This document shows positions 1-6,709 of a DNA stretch of 8,567 bases, piece by piece. The position numbers and the translations under genes were made by a program. The DNA is from DATJQF01 sp035505995 (GTDB lineage Bacteria > Bacteroidota > Bacteroidia > Bacteroidales > FEN-979). The notes below the pieces were generated by a model. That model worked only from the letters and a program-made list of their open reading frames with translations. It did not search any database and was not told where the DNA came from. Positions within the stretch are counted from its first letter, which is position 1. The number at the start of each line of letters is the position of its first letter. The stretch spans positions 1-8,567 of the forward strand of contig DATJQF010000038.1 of the NCBI GenBank assembly GCA_035505995.1. Reading direction: 5' to 3'.

Positions 1-2
1 AT

Positions 3-410
3 CCCCAGGATGAATCTAAAAATTCTCCTACTCATCAACAAATTACGTTAACCTTTAATTCAACACTGATTAATACTTTTGAATTGTTTTGCAGCATTAA
101 TGGTGATGAATTTTTAGGTTTAGAAATCAACTATCACTCTCTCACTGGACTTGTCGCCCAACCACCTGAATATTTTACTTCATTTTATTATTTTAACCCA
201 AATTACTACGAAACTATAGATTATGATTCAATTTATTATGTAGGGATTAATAAATTCTCAAATGTGGTTCACACGAGATATACGTACAATGGAACCGGAA
301 AAAAAATTGATTTACATTTTTCAAAGAACGTCGGTATCATTAAAATTGTTTTCCAAAATATTGATTCAACAAATTCCTGGAGTTTAATCAGATATCACGC
401 AATTCAATAA
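3..410 (+). CDS. 3' end of an unrecognised AT-rich protein gene (partial)
   Basis: The frame is open from the first complete codon at position 3 to a TAA at 408-410, giving the last 135 residues of a protein that begins outside the window. A TTG at 84 could serve as a start, but the frame is uninterrupted upstream of it, so truncation by the window edge is the better reading. The protein is rich in Tyr, Asn, Phe, Thr and Ile, with alternating hydrophobic/polar stretches that suggest an all-beta fold. No transmembrane helix, catalytic motif or repeat is visible. The ending (KNVGIIKIVFQN followed by SWSLIRYHAIQ) resembles, from memory, the C-termini of small secreted proteins or lipoproteins common in Bacteroidota, but I cannot assign a family. 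Base composition is strikingly low in GC (about 20% in 181-240) against about 60% in the other genes, which hints at foreign origin or relaxed selection. Product unknown. Confidence 0.7.
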   Translation, partial: PQDESKNSPTHQQITLTFNSTLINTFELFCSINGDEFLGLEINYHSLTGLVAQPPEYFTSFYYFNPNYYETIDYDSIYYVGINKFSNVVHTRYTYNGTGKKIDLHFSKNVGIIKIVFQNIDSTNSWSLIRYHAIQ

Positions 411-483
411 AATAATTTATCGGTAATAAAAAGTACTGTTTTGTCTCTCCTGGTAATGATCCAAAGTTATCACCAGACCGAAG

Positions 484-525
484 ACAGGAGGATAGAGGAT
501 ATAAGATAAAGGATGGAGGGTGGAA
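484..525. repeat. Degenerate 7-bp tandem repeat (six units)
   Basis: Six consecutive heptamers can be laid out in register: acaggag, gatagag, gatataa, gataaag, gatggag, ggtggaa. The core is GAT at 7-bp spacing, and the + strand is almost entirely purine plus T. It lies between the ends of two convergent genes and encodes nothing recognisable. Two other gaps in the window hold comparable short repeats of 8 and 9 bp. Confidence 0.65.
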
Positions 526-536
526 ACCAGGTAAGC

Positions 537-1133
537 CTATTTTTCCTTTTTATGCCTCCGGTTGATCTCGTCGCGGATCTGGGAGGCCTTTTCGTAATCT
601 TCGTTTTCCACCGCACCTTTCAGCAGATCCTGGAGTTCCTGGGGGGAATACTCCGAAAGGGGTGCATCTTCAGCGACCGGCTCCCTGGAAACCTGCTCAG
701 TCTCTTTTGCCGCTTCGGCTTCCTCGTCTATCAGGATGCCGGCTGCCGTCATGATCTCCTCGTACGTATAAACCGGGCAACCGAAGCGAAGGGCCAGCGC
801 GATCGCATCGGAGGTCCGGGAGTCGATCTCGATCTCCTTCTTCCCGTCGCTGCAAACCAGCAACGCATAAAAGACCCCTTCGCTGAATTTATTGATGATG
901 ACTTCGGTGAGCTTGACCTTATACGCCTCGGCAAACGATTTGAACAGGTCGTGGGTCAGGGGCCTTGGAGGCTTGATCTTTTCCAGTTCGATGGCGATGG
1001 CCTGCGCCTCGAATCCCCCGATGATGATCGGCAGCCGCCGCTTCCCTCCCCGCTCGCCCAGGATCAGGGCATACGCGCCGCTCTGCGACTGGCTGTAAGA
1101 CATTCCAATGATATCCAGCTGGATCTTCTGCAT
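537..1133 (-). CDS. Bifunctional nuclease family (DUF151) protein with C-terminal UVR motif
   Basis: This is a 198-residue protein. Residues about 4-135 form the DUF151/bifunctional-nuclease domain, recognisable from GMSYSQSQSGAYALIL, LPIIIGGFEAQAIAIELE, KPPRPLTHDLF and IDSRTSDAIALALRFGCP. An acidic, low-complexity linker (about 136-160) leads to a UvrB/UvrC-type helical motif (about 163-198, ELQDLLKGAVENEDYEKASQ). Plant relatives are described as nucleases; the bacterial role is not established, and the UVR motif suggests a protein contact. I chose the ATG at 1133 over the ATG at 1154 and the TTG at 1160. MQKIQLDIIG matches the usual family N-terminus, and a promoter -7 element covers 1158-1165, so the longer versions would start at or before the likely transcription start. 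The gene is divergent from the pyrophosphatase gene. No intrinsic terminator is obvious downstream. Confidence 0.88.
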   Translation of the reverse strand: MQKIQLDIIGMSYSQSQSGAYALILGERGGKRRLPIIIGGFEAQAIAIELEKIKPPRPLTHDLFKSFAEAYKVKLTEVIINKFSEGVFYALLVCSDGKKEIEIDSRTSDAIALALRFGCPVYTYEEIMTAAGILIDEEAEAAKETEQVSREPVAEDAPLSEYSPQELQDLLKGAVENEDYEKASQIRDEINRRHKKEK

Positions 1134-1157
1134 GCTCTTTCCCGGCCTTCCCATTGA

Positions 1158-1188
1158 CAAACCTACAGGTTTTTTGTTAAAATGACAA
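1158..1188 (-). promoter_or_regulatory. Bacteroidota-type promoter for the DUF151 gene
   Basis: Read on the minus strand, TAGGTTTG (1165 down to 1158) is an exact match to the Bacteroidota -7 consensus TAnnTTTG. A TTG (1188-1186) lies 20 nt upstream, at the expected -33 spacing. Transcription would begin around 1151-1154, leaving a leader of about 20 nt before the ATG at 1133. The -7 element lies inside a perfect inverted repeat (1159-1172). The call rests on motif match and spacing only. Confidence 0.6.
1159..1172. promoter_or_regulatory. Perfect inverted repeat overlapping the DUF151 promoter (possible operator)
   Basis: AAACCT-AC-AGGTTT is a perfect 6+2+6 palindrome. One arm is part of the -7 element of the minus-strand promoter. 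A two-base loop makes an RNA hairpin unlikely, so a DNA-binding site is the more natural reading, but no regulator is encoded nearby and chance is possible in an AT-rich gap. Confidence 0.3.
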
Positions 1189-1191
1189 GCA

Positions 1192-1207
1192 CGCTTTAAA
1201 AAAAGCG
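1192..1207. promoter_or_regulatory. Perfect 16-bp palindrome between divergent promoters
   Basis: CGCTTT-AAAA-AAAGCG pairs perfectly over six positions with a four-base centre. It lies just upstream of the TTG of the minus-strand promoter and about 23 bp before the -7 element of the plus-strand gene, a position from which one regulator could affect both. It is not followed by a T-tract on either strand, so a terminator is unlikely. The function is inferred from position only. Confidence 0.3.
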
Positions 1208-1229
1208 ATAGAATTTCAGAAATAGTTTA

Positions 1230-1237
1230 TACATTTG
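1230..1237 (+). promoter_or_regulatory. -7 promoter element for hppA
   Basis: TACATTTG exactly matches the Bacteroidota -7 consensus TAnnTTTG and lies 30 bp before the hppA ATG. This implies a short A/T-rich leader of about 25 nt with no visible Shine-Dalgarno sequence, which is normal for the phylum. No convincing TTTG -33 box is seen at the usual spacing, so the call is based on the -7 element and its position. Confidence 0.5.
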
Positions 1238-1267
1238 TAACGATTCTAAATAATAAATTATTTTCCT

Positions 1268-3676
1268 ATGAAAAAATTGTTTACGTTGATGGCAGTCATC
1301 GGGCTGCCGTTCCTGTCTGCAGCCAGCGAGGCGGACCTGAAGATCCCGGAGCTGACATCGGGTCAGAACAACCTGCTGCTGTTCGGGTTCCTGATCTGTC
1401 TGCTGGGGATGCTGTTCGGGTATTACCAGTACCGGAAAGTCAGCCGCCTGAAGGCCCACCGCTCGATGCTGGATGTGGCGAAAGTGATCTTTGAAACGTG
1501 TAAAACCTACCTGATACAGCAGGGAAAATTTTTGGTGATCCTGTTCGCGATCATCGGGGCCTGCATTGCCTTTTATTTCGGGTATCTCCAGTCCAATTCC
1601 TTCGGCGGGGTGCTGCTGATCCTGGGATGGACGGTCGTCGGGATCCTGGGCTCCTACGGGGTCGCCTGGTTCGGGATCCGGATGAACACCCTGGCCAACA
1701 GCCGGATGGCGTTCGCCTCCCTGGAAAGGAAGCCGATCAAGCTGCTGAACATCCCGCTGAATTCGGGCATGAGCATCGGCGTGATGCTGATCTGCGTGGA
1801 GCTGATCATGATGCTGATCATCCTGATCTTCGTTCCCAGGGAATATGCCGGGGCCAGCTTTATCGGGTTCGCCATCGGGGAATCGCTGGGCGCTTCCGCG
1901 CTGCGTATCGCCGGCGGGATCTTCACCAAGATCGCGGATATCGGTTCCGACCTGATGAAAGTGGTGTTCAAGATCAAGGAGGACGACCCGAGGAATCCCG
2001 GGGTGATCGCCGACTGCACCGGGGATAATGCCGGCGACAGCGTGGGTCCCACGGCCGACGGGTTTGAGACCTACGGGGTCACCGGGGTGGCGCTGATCTC
2101 CTTTATCGTCCTGGCCGTTGCCAATGTGGCGGACCAGCGGCTGCTGCTGACCTGGATCTTCCTCATGCGTATTTTGATGGTGATCACGTCGATCGTGTCC
2201 TTCTATATCAATAAATGGATCTCCAGGCTGCTGTATAGTTCCAAGGACGACCTGGATTTTGAAAAGCCCCTGACCAACCTGGTCTGGATCACCTCCATCA
2301 TCTCCATCATCGTCACGTTCCTGGCCAGCTGGTTCATGCTGGGGCATTTCGGGAATACGCTCTGGATCACGCTATCTATCATCATCAGCTGCGGGACGCT
2401 GGGAGCGGCCCTGATCCCGGAATTCACCAAGATCTTCACCAGCCCGAAGTCGAGGCATGTCAATGAAGTGGTGACGGCCTCCAGGGAAGGCGGCGCTTCG
2501 CTGACGATCCTCTCGGGATTGGTGGCTGGAAATTTCAGCGCTTTCTGGCAGGGAATGGTCTTCCTGGTGCTGATGTTCATCGGGTATGTGGCCAGCACGT
2601 TCGGACTGAGCGAATACATGATCTATCCTTCGATCTTCGCCTTCGGACTGGTCGCCTTCGGGTTCCTGGGAATGGGACCGGTCACGATTGCGGTGGACAG
2701 CTACGGTCCTGTTACGGACAATGCACAGTCCGTCTATGAATTGTCGCTGATCGAAGAGCAGCAGGATAAGGTGACCCCCGAGATCGAAAAGGATTTCGGC
2801 TTCAAGCCGGATTTTGAAAAAGCCAAGCATTACCTCGAAGCCAACGACGGGGCGGGGAACACGTTCAAGGCGACCGCCAAGCCGGTGCTGATCGGGCCGG
2901 CCGTCGTGGGCGCCACCACGATGATCTTCTCCCTGATCCTGCTCATCAAGAAGCATTTCAACATTAATCCCACGGATATCCTGAATATCCTGAATCCCTA
3001 TACGATCCTGGGCTTCCTTACGGGGGGCGCCGTGATCTACTGGTTTACCGGGGCGTCGATGCAGGCCGTGACGACCGGGGCATACCGCGCCGTGGAATAC
3101 ATCAAGAAGCATATCAACCTCGACCCGAGCGCCGAGAAGAAAGCGTCCATCAGCACTTCCAAGGAGGTCGTGAAGATCTGCACGCAATATGCCCAGACGG
3201 GGATGTTCAATATCTTCGTCGCGATCTTCTCCTTTGCGCTGGCCATTGCCTTTTTCTCGGGTTACCGAAATACAAGTGCCACCGAAGCAACGGCCACTTA
3301 TGCGGCAGCCTCCTTCTTTGTGGCTTACCTTATCTCCATCGCTTTCTTCGGGCTGTTCCAGGCCGTATTCATGGCCAATACCGGAGGTGCGTGGGACAAT
3401 GCCAAGAAGATCGTGGAAGTGGACCTGAAGGAAAAAGGGACGGAGCTGCATGCAGCCACCGTGATCGGAGATACGGTCGGAGACCCGTTCAAGGACACGT
3501 CGGCCGTGGCCCTGAACCCGATCATCAAGTTCACCACGCTGTTCGGGTTATTGGCAATGGAAATCGCGATCTCTGAAAAGTTCTTTTCAGTGGCACCGTA
3601 CATCGGCTTCGTATTTTTTGCGATTGCCCTGTACTTCGTTTACCGATCCTTCTATAAAATGAGGATCCGTAAGTAA
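1268..3676 (+). CDS. hppA: Membrane-integral ion-pumping pyrophosphatase (divergent, potassium-independent type)
   Basis: This 802-residue membrane protein hydrolyses pyrophosphate and pumps H+ or Na+ across the inner membrane. A signal-peptide-like segment (1-20) precedes about 16 predicted hydrophobic helices. The catalytic set is intact by alignment to the Vigna radiata enzyme from memory: R213, K221, D224, D228, E238/D239, D249/D253/D257 (ADCTGDNAGD), D477 and D484 (DSYGPVTDN), N531, K538, D710/K713/K714 (WDNAKK) and D735/D739/K742/D743 (GDTVGDPFKD). K534 (GNTFKA) replaces the alanine of potassium-dependent enzymes. The second-shell segment is divergent: SDLMKVVFKIKEDD is one residue shorter than GADLVGKVE...EDD, and the loop 485-529 is about 18 residues longer than usual. 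The ion is not determined here; the lysine and divergence favour the H+-pumping divergent group over a Na+ pump. The gene has its own promoter and terminator, so it is monocistronic. Confidence 0.93.
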   Translation: MKKLFTLMAVIGLPFLSAASEADLKIPELTSGQNNLLLFGFLICLLGMLFGYYQYRKVSRLKAHRSMLDVAKVIFETCKTYLIQQGKFLVILFAIIGACIAFYFGYLQSNSFGGVLLILGWTVVGILGSYGVAWFGIRMNTLANSRMAFASLERKPIKLLNIPLNSGMSIGVMLICVELIMMLIILIFVPREYAGASFIGFAIGESLGASALRIAGGIFTKIADIGSDLMKVVFKIKEDDPRNPGVIADCTGDNAGDSVGPTADGFETYGVTGVALISFIVLAVANVADQRLLLTWIFLMRILMVITSIVSFYINKWISRLLYSSKDDLDFEKPLTNLVWITSIISIIVTFLASWFMLGHFGNTLWITLSIIISCGTLGAALIPEFTKIFTSPKSRHVNEVVTASREGGASLTILSGLVAGNFSAFWQGMVFLVLMFIGYVASTFGLSEYMIYPSIFAFGLVAFGFLGMGPVTIAVDSYGPVTDNAQSVYELSLIEEQQDKVTPEIEKDFGFKPDFEKAKHYLEANDGAGNTFKATAKPVLIGPAVVGATTMIFSLILLIKKHFNINPTDILNILNPYTILGFLTGGAVIYWFTGASMQAVTTGAYRAVEYIKKHINLDPSAEKKASISTSKEVVKICTQYAQTGMFNIFVAIFSFALAIAFFSGYRNTSATEATATYAAASFFVAYLISIAFFGLFQAVFMANTGGAWDNAKKIVEVDLKEKGTELHAATVIGDTVGDPFKDTSAVALNPIIKFTTLFGLLAMEIAISEKFFSVAPYIGFVFFAIALYFVYRSFYKMRIRK

Positions 3677-3706
3677 CACCCCCGTCACCGGATCGTGACA
3701 AACAAG

Positions 3707-3736
3707 AGCCCTGCATCCTGCGGGGCTTTTTCTTTT
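3707..3736 (+). terminator. Intrinsic terminator of hppA
   Basis: The arms AGCCCTGC (3707-3714) and GCGGGGCT (3720-3727) form an 8-bp GC-rich stem with one G-T wobble and a five-base loop (ATCCT). A T-rich run (TTTTTCTTTT, through 3736) follows. It starts 30 bp after the hppA stop codon and separates hppA transcription from gcvP. Confidence 0.88.
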
Positions 3737-3754
3737 CCATCCGCAAAGAATCTT

Positions 3755-3762
3755 TAACTTTG
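3755..3762 (+). promoter_or_regulatory. -7 promoter element for gcvP
   Basis: TAACTTTG exactly matches the Bacteroidota -7 consensus TAnnTTTG. It lies 34 bp before the gcvP ATG, giving a predicted A-rich leader of about 29 nt (accgaaacaaaaccataac region) and no Shine-Dalgarno sequence. The position where a -33 TTTG would sit falls in the terminator T-tract of hppA (TCTTTTC, 3731-3737), which is only a weak match. Confidence 0.55.
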
Positions 3763-3796
3763 TCGATTCAACCGAAACAAAACCATAACACCTGCT

Positions 3797-6661
3797 ATGA
3801 TCACTGATAATTTCGCCAGAAGGCACAATGGCCCGGACCAGGACCAGGTTAAAGAAATGCTGTCCAGGATCGGGGTGAAATCCCTTGACCAGCTCATCGG
3901 GGAAACCGTTCCCAAAAGCATCCGGATGAAAGAACCGCTGAACCTCCCGGACGGGATCAACGAGTACCAGTACCTGAACCATCTGAAAGCCATCGGGGCT
4001 AAGAATAAGATCTTCAAGACCTTTATCGGACTAGGCTATTACAATACGATCACCCCGGGGGTGATCCTGAGGAACATCCTGGAAAATCCCGGATGGTATA
4101 CCTCCTATACGCCTTACCAGGCCGAGATCTCCCAGGGAAGGCTGGAGGCGCTGCTTAATTTCCAGACCGTCATATCGGATCTCACCGGGATGCCCATTGC
4201 CAATGCTTCGTTACTAGATGAAGGCACCGCCGCTGCCGAAGCGATGATCATGCTCTTCAATGCACGGAGCCGCGACGCCGTGAAACGGGAGGCCAACCAG
4301 TTCTTTGTCTCGATGGACCTGTTCCCCCAGACCATCGATGTGATCAAGACCCGGGCGGTGCCGCTGGGCATCGAGCCGGTGTTCGGGAAATTCGAGGAAT
4401 TCACCTTCACGGATAAAACTTTTGGCGCCGTGGTGCAGTACCCGAACCAGTTCGGGGCCATTTACGATTACCGGGGCTTCACGGAAAAAGCCCACCAGGC
4501 GGGGGCTGCCGTAGCCGTGGCCGCCGATATCCTGAGCCTGACCCTTTTAACGCCGCCGGCCGAATGGGGCGCCGACGTGGTATTCGGCTCGACCCAGCGT
4601 TTCGGGATCCCGATGGGATACGGAGGTCCGCATGCGGCTTATTTTGCCGTAAAGGAAGATTTCAAGCGCCAGATCCCGGGTAGGATCATCGGGATCTCGG
4701 TGGATGCGAACGGGAACCGCGCGCTCCGGATGGCGCTGCAGACCCGTGAGCAGCATATCAAGCGCGAGCGGGCGACTTCCAACATCTGCACGTCGCAGGT
4801 ACTACTGGCCGTGATGGCCGGCATGTACGCTGCCTGGCACGGACCCAAAGGACTGAAACAGATCGCGCGGCATATCAATATCCTGGCAGGGGTGCTCTCG
4901 CAGGAGCTGCAGAAATACGGCTACCGCCAGCTGAACCAGAACTTCTTCGACACCCTGCTGATCAAGCTTCCGGAAGGAGCCTCCGTCAAGGTGATCAAGC
5001 AGGCGGCCCTGAAAAACCACCTGAACTTCCGGTATATCGACGCCAAGACCATCGGGATCAGCATCGATGAAACCACTTCGCTGACCGACATCAACCAGAT
5101 CCTCTCCATTTTCGCCAACGCGAATATCCAGCCGTTCACGGCTTTCGTCTGCGACCCGGTGGAATGCGAGAAGATCCGCACCTTCTCTAAGGAATTCGAC
5201 CGCAAATCGGAATACCTGAAGCAAAAGGTCTTCAACTCGTATCATTCGGAGACCGAGATGATGCGGTATATCAAAAAGCTGGAGATCAAGGATCTCTCCC
5301 TGAACCGCTCGATGATCCCGCTGGGCTCCTGCACCATGAAGCTGAATGCCGCCGCCGAGCTCTTCCACCTGAGCTGGCCGGAGTTCGGAGCCATCCATCC
5401 GTTCGTTCCGAAGAACCAGGCGGAAGGATACCAGTACCTGATCGACGAGCTGGCCAAAGACCTGGTCGTGATCACCGGCCTCGATGCCGTCTCCTTCATG
5501 CCCAACTCCGGGGCCGCCGGGGAATACGCCGGACTGATGGTGATCCGGCAGTATCATTTGAGCCGGGGTGAATCTCACCGGGATATCTGCCTGATCCCCT
5601 GTTCCGCGCACGGGACCAATCCCGCCAGCTCGGTGATGGCCGGGATGAAGGTGGTCGTGGTCGCCTGCGACGATAAAGGCAACATTGACCTTCCCGACCT
5701 GAAAGCAAAGGCGGAACAATACAAGGATACCCTGGGCGCCCTGATGGTGACCTATCCTTCCACCCATGGCGTGTTCGAGGAAGAGATCCTGGAGATGATC
5801 CGGGTGATCCACGAGCACGGCGGACAGGTGTACATGGACGGGGCCAATATGAATGCCCAGGTGGGTCTGACGAATCCTGCCATCATCGGCGCCGACGTTT
5901 GCCACCTGAACCTTCACAAAACGTTCGCCATCCCCCACGGCGGAGGCGGACCCGGGGAAGGCCCGATCGTAGTGGCGAAGCACCTGACGCCGTTCCTGCC
6001 GAAGCATGTCTTCATCGAAACAGGAGGCAAGGAAGGGATTACGGCGGTATCCTCGTCACCCTACGGTTCCGCACTGATCCTGCCGATCTCCTACGGCTAT
6101 ATCAAGATGATGGGCGGCAAGGGGTTGACGGATGCTACTATCTACGCCATCCTGAATGCCAATTACCTGAAGGCCTGTCTTGAGCCTTACTATCCCATTC
6201 TTTATACCGGCGCAAGGAACCGCGTGGGCCATGAGATGATCGTCGACTGCAACCCGGTCACCAAGGCCACCGGGATCGGGGCGATCGATATTGCCAAGCG
6301 ACTGATGGACTATGGATTCCATGCTCCCACCGTGGCATTCCCCGTACATGGCACCCTGATGGTGGAGCCGACCGAAAGCGAACCTTATTACGAGCTGAAC
6401 CGTCTGGTGGATGCCATGATCGCCATTAAAAAGGAGATCGACGAGATCGCCGAAGGCAAGGCCGACAAAACAGTGAACGTCATCATGAAAGCGCCGCATA
6501 CGGCAAAAATGGTCTCCGCCGATGATTGGAACCTCCCCTATTCCAGGCAAAAGGCTGCTTACCCGATGCCCTGGTCGGCCGAGGATAAATACTGGCCGAC
6601 GGTCACGAGGATCGATGATGCCTATGGCGACAGGAACCTGGCTTGTGTGGCAAGCGATTGA
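3797..6661 (+). CDS. gcvP: Glycine dehydrogenase (decarboxylating), glycine cleavage system P-protein
   Basis: This PLP enzyme decarboxylates glycine and passes the aminomethyl group to the lipoyl arm of the H-protein (GcvH), releasing CO2; GcvT then yields methylene-tetrahydrofolate. At 954 residues it is the single-chain form, with both halves that are separate GcvPA/GcvPB subunits elsewhere. The N-terminal half opens with FARRHNGPD (about 6-14) and contains the MLFNARSRD region. The C-terminal half carries MIPLGSCTMKLN, the PLP-binding lysine K708 in HLNLHKTFAIPHGGGGPGEG, and the SSPYGSALILPISYGY segment. Length and all signature motifs are normal, so it should be active. The ATG at 3797 gives the expected family N-terminus. 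gcvT and gcvH are not in this window, so the system is dispersed, as is common in Bacteroidota. No glycine-riboswitch-sized leader is present: the gap to hppA is 120 bp and includes a terminator and a promoter. Confidence 0.97.
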   Translation: MITDNFARRHNGPDQDQVKEMLSRIGVKSLDQLIGETVPKSIRMKEPLNLPDGINEYQYLNHLKAIGAKNKIFKTFIGLGYYNTITPGVILRNILENPGWYTSYTPYQAEISQGRLEALLNFQTVISDLTGMPIANASLLDEGTAAAEAMIMLFNARSRDAVKREANQFFVSMDLFPQTIDVIKTRAVPLGIEPVFGKFEEFTFTDKTFGAVVQYPNQFGAIYDYRGFTEKAHQAGAAVAVAADILSLTLLTPPAEWGADVVFGSTQRFGIPMGYGGPHAAYFAVKEDFKRQIPGRIIGISVDANGNRALRMALQTREQHIKRERATSNICTSQVLLAVMAGMYAAWHGPKGLKQIARHINILAGVLSQELQKYGYRQLNQNFFDTLLIKLPEGASVKVIKQAALKNHLNFRYIDAKTIGISIDETTSLTDINQILSIFANANIQPFTAFVCDPVECEKIRTFSKEFDRKSEYLKQKVFNSYHSETEMMRYIKKLEIKDLSLNRSMIPLGSCTMKLNAAAELFHLSWPEFGAIHPFVPKNQAEGYQYLIDELAKDLVVITGLDAVSFMPNSGAAGEYAGLMVIRQYHLSRGESHRDICLIPCSAHGTNPASSVMAGMKVVVVACDDKGNIDLPDLKAKAEQYKDTLGALMVTYPSTHGVFEEEILEMIRVIHEHGGQVYMDGANMNAQVGLTNPAIIGADVCHLNLHKTFAIPHGGGGPGEGPIVVAKHLTPFLPKHVFIETGGKEGITAVSSSPYGSALILPISYGYIKMMGGKGLTDATIYAILNANYLKACLEPYYPILYTGARNRVGHEMIVDCNPVTKATGIGAIDIAKRLMDYGFHAPTVAFPVHGTLMVEPTESEPYYELNRLVDAMIAIKKEIDEIAEGKADKTVNVIMKAPHTAKMVSADDWNLPYSRQKAAYPMPWSAEDKYWPTVTRIDDAYGDRNLACVASD

Positions 6662-6675
6662 ATAAACAGCGAGAC

Positions 6676-6699
6676 GGTGAAATGGTAAAATGGTGAAAT
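6676..6699. repeat. 8-bp tandem repeat (three units)
   Basis: GGTGAAAT, GGTAAAAT and GGTGAAAT lie directly end to end. Units 1 and 3 are identical and unit 2 differs at one base. The repeat fills half of the 48-bp gap between gcvP and the OmpA-domain gene and ends 10 bp before the latter's ATG, so it lies in the leader of that gene. It is purine-rich on the + strand, like the other two intergenic repeats here. Confidence 0.65.
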
Positions 6700-6709
6700 A
6701 CTTCGTACC

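Noticed and set aside
84..410. Complete small gene starting at TTG 84
   Set aside because: The frame stays open to the window edge with the same composition, so a truncated longer gene is more likely than a complete 108-residue one.
450..476. Imperfect hairpin (CTGGT...ACCAG with a mismatch and wobbles) as a terminator for the converging genes
   Set aside because: There is no T-tract on either strand after the stem and the inner stem is weak.
484..525. CRISPR-like array
   Set aside because: Repeat units are only 7 bp and contiguous, with no spacers and no cas genes in the window; the 8- and 9-bp repeats fail for the same reason.
513..1157. Plus-strand frame opposite the DUF151 gene
   Set aside because: The minus-strand product has family-level motifs along its whole length, while the plus-strand product has none.
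1134..1160. Longer N-terminus for the DUF151 protein (TTG at 1160 or ATG at 1154)
   Set aside because: The extra residues do not match the family, and the -7 promoter element at 1158-1165 places the transcription start at or downstream of those codons.
1196..2347. Long open frame on the minus strand antisense to hppA (383 codons)
   Set aside because: Its translation is a Gly/Asp/His/Gln-rich string without folds or motifs, the typical mirror of a GC-rich coding strand. The plus strand encodes a clear membrane pyrophosphatase here.
2372..3451. Second long minus-strand frame antisense to hppA (359 codons)
   Set aside because: Same low-information composition and no family resemblance; it overlaps the conserved catalytic core of the pyrophosphatase.
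3677..3796. Glycine riboswitch upstream of gcvP
   Set aside because: The 120-bp gap is taken up by the hppA terminator and the promoter; the predicted leader is only about 29 nt, far too short for an aptamer.
4802..6007. Minus-strand frame antisense to gcvP (401 codons)
   Set aside because: His/Asp/Val/Gly-rich mirror frame over the strongly conserved C-terminal half of the P-protein; no motif of its own.
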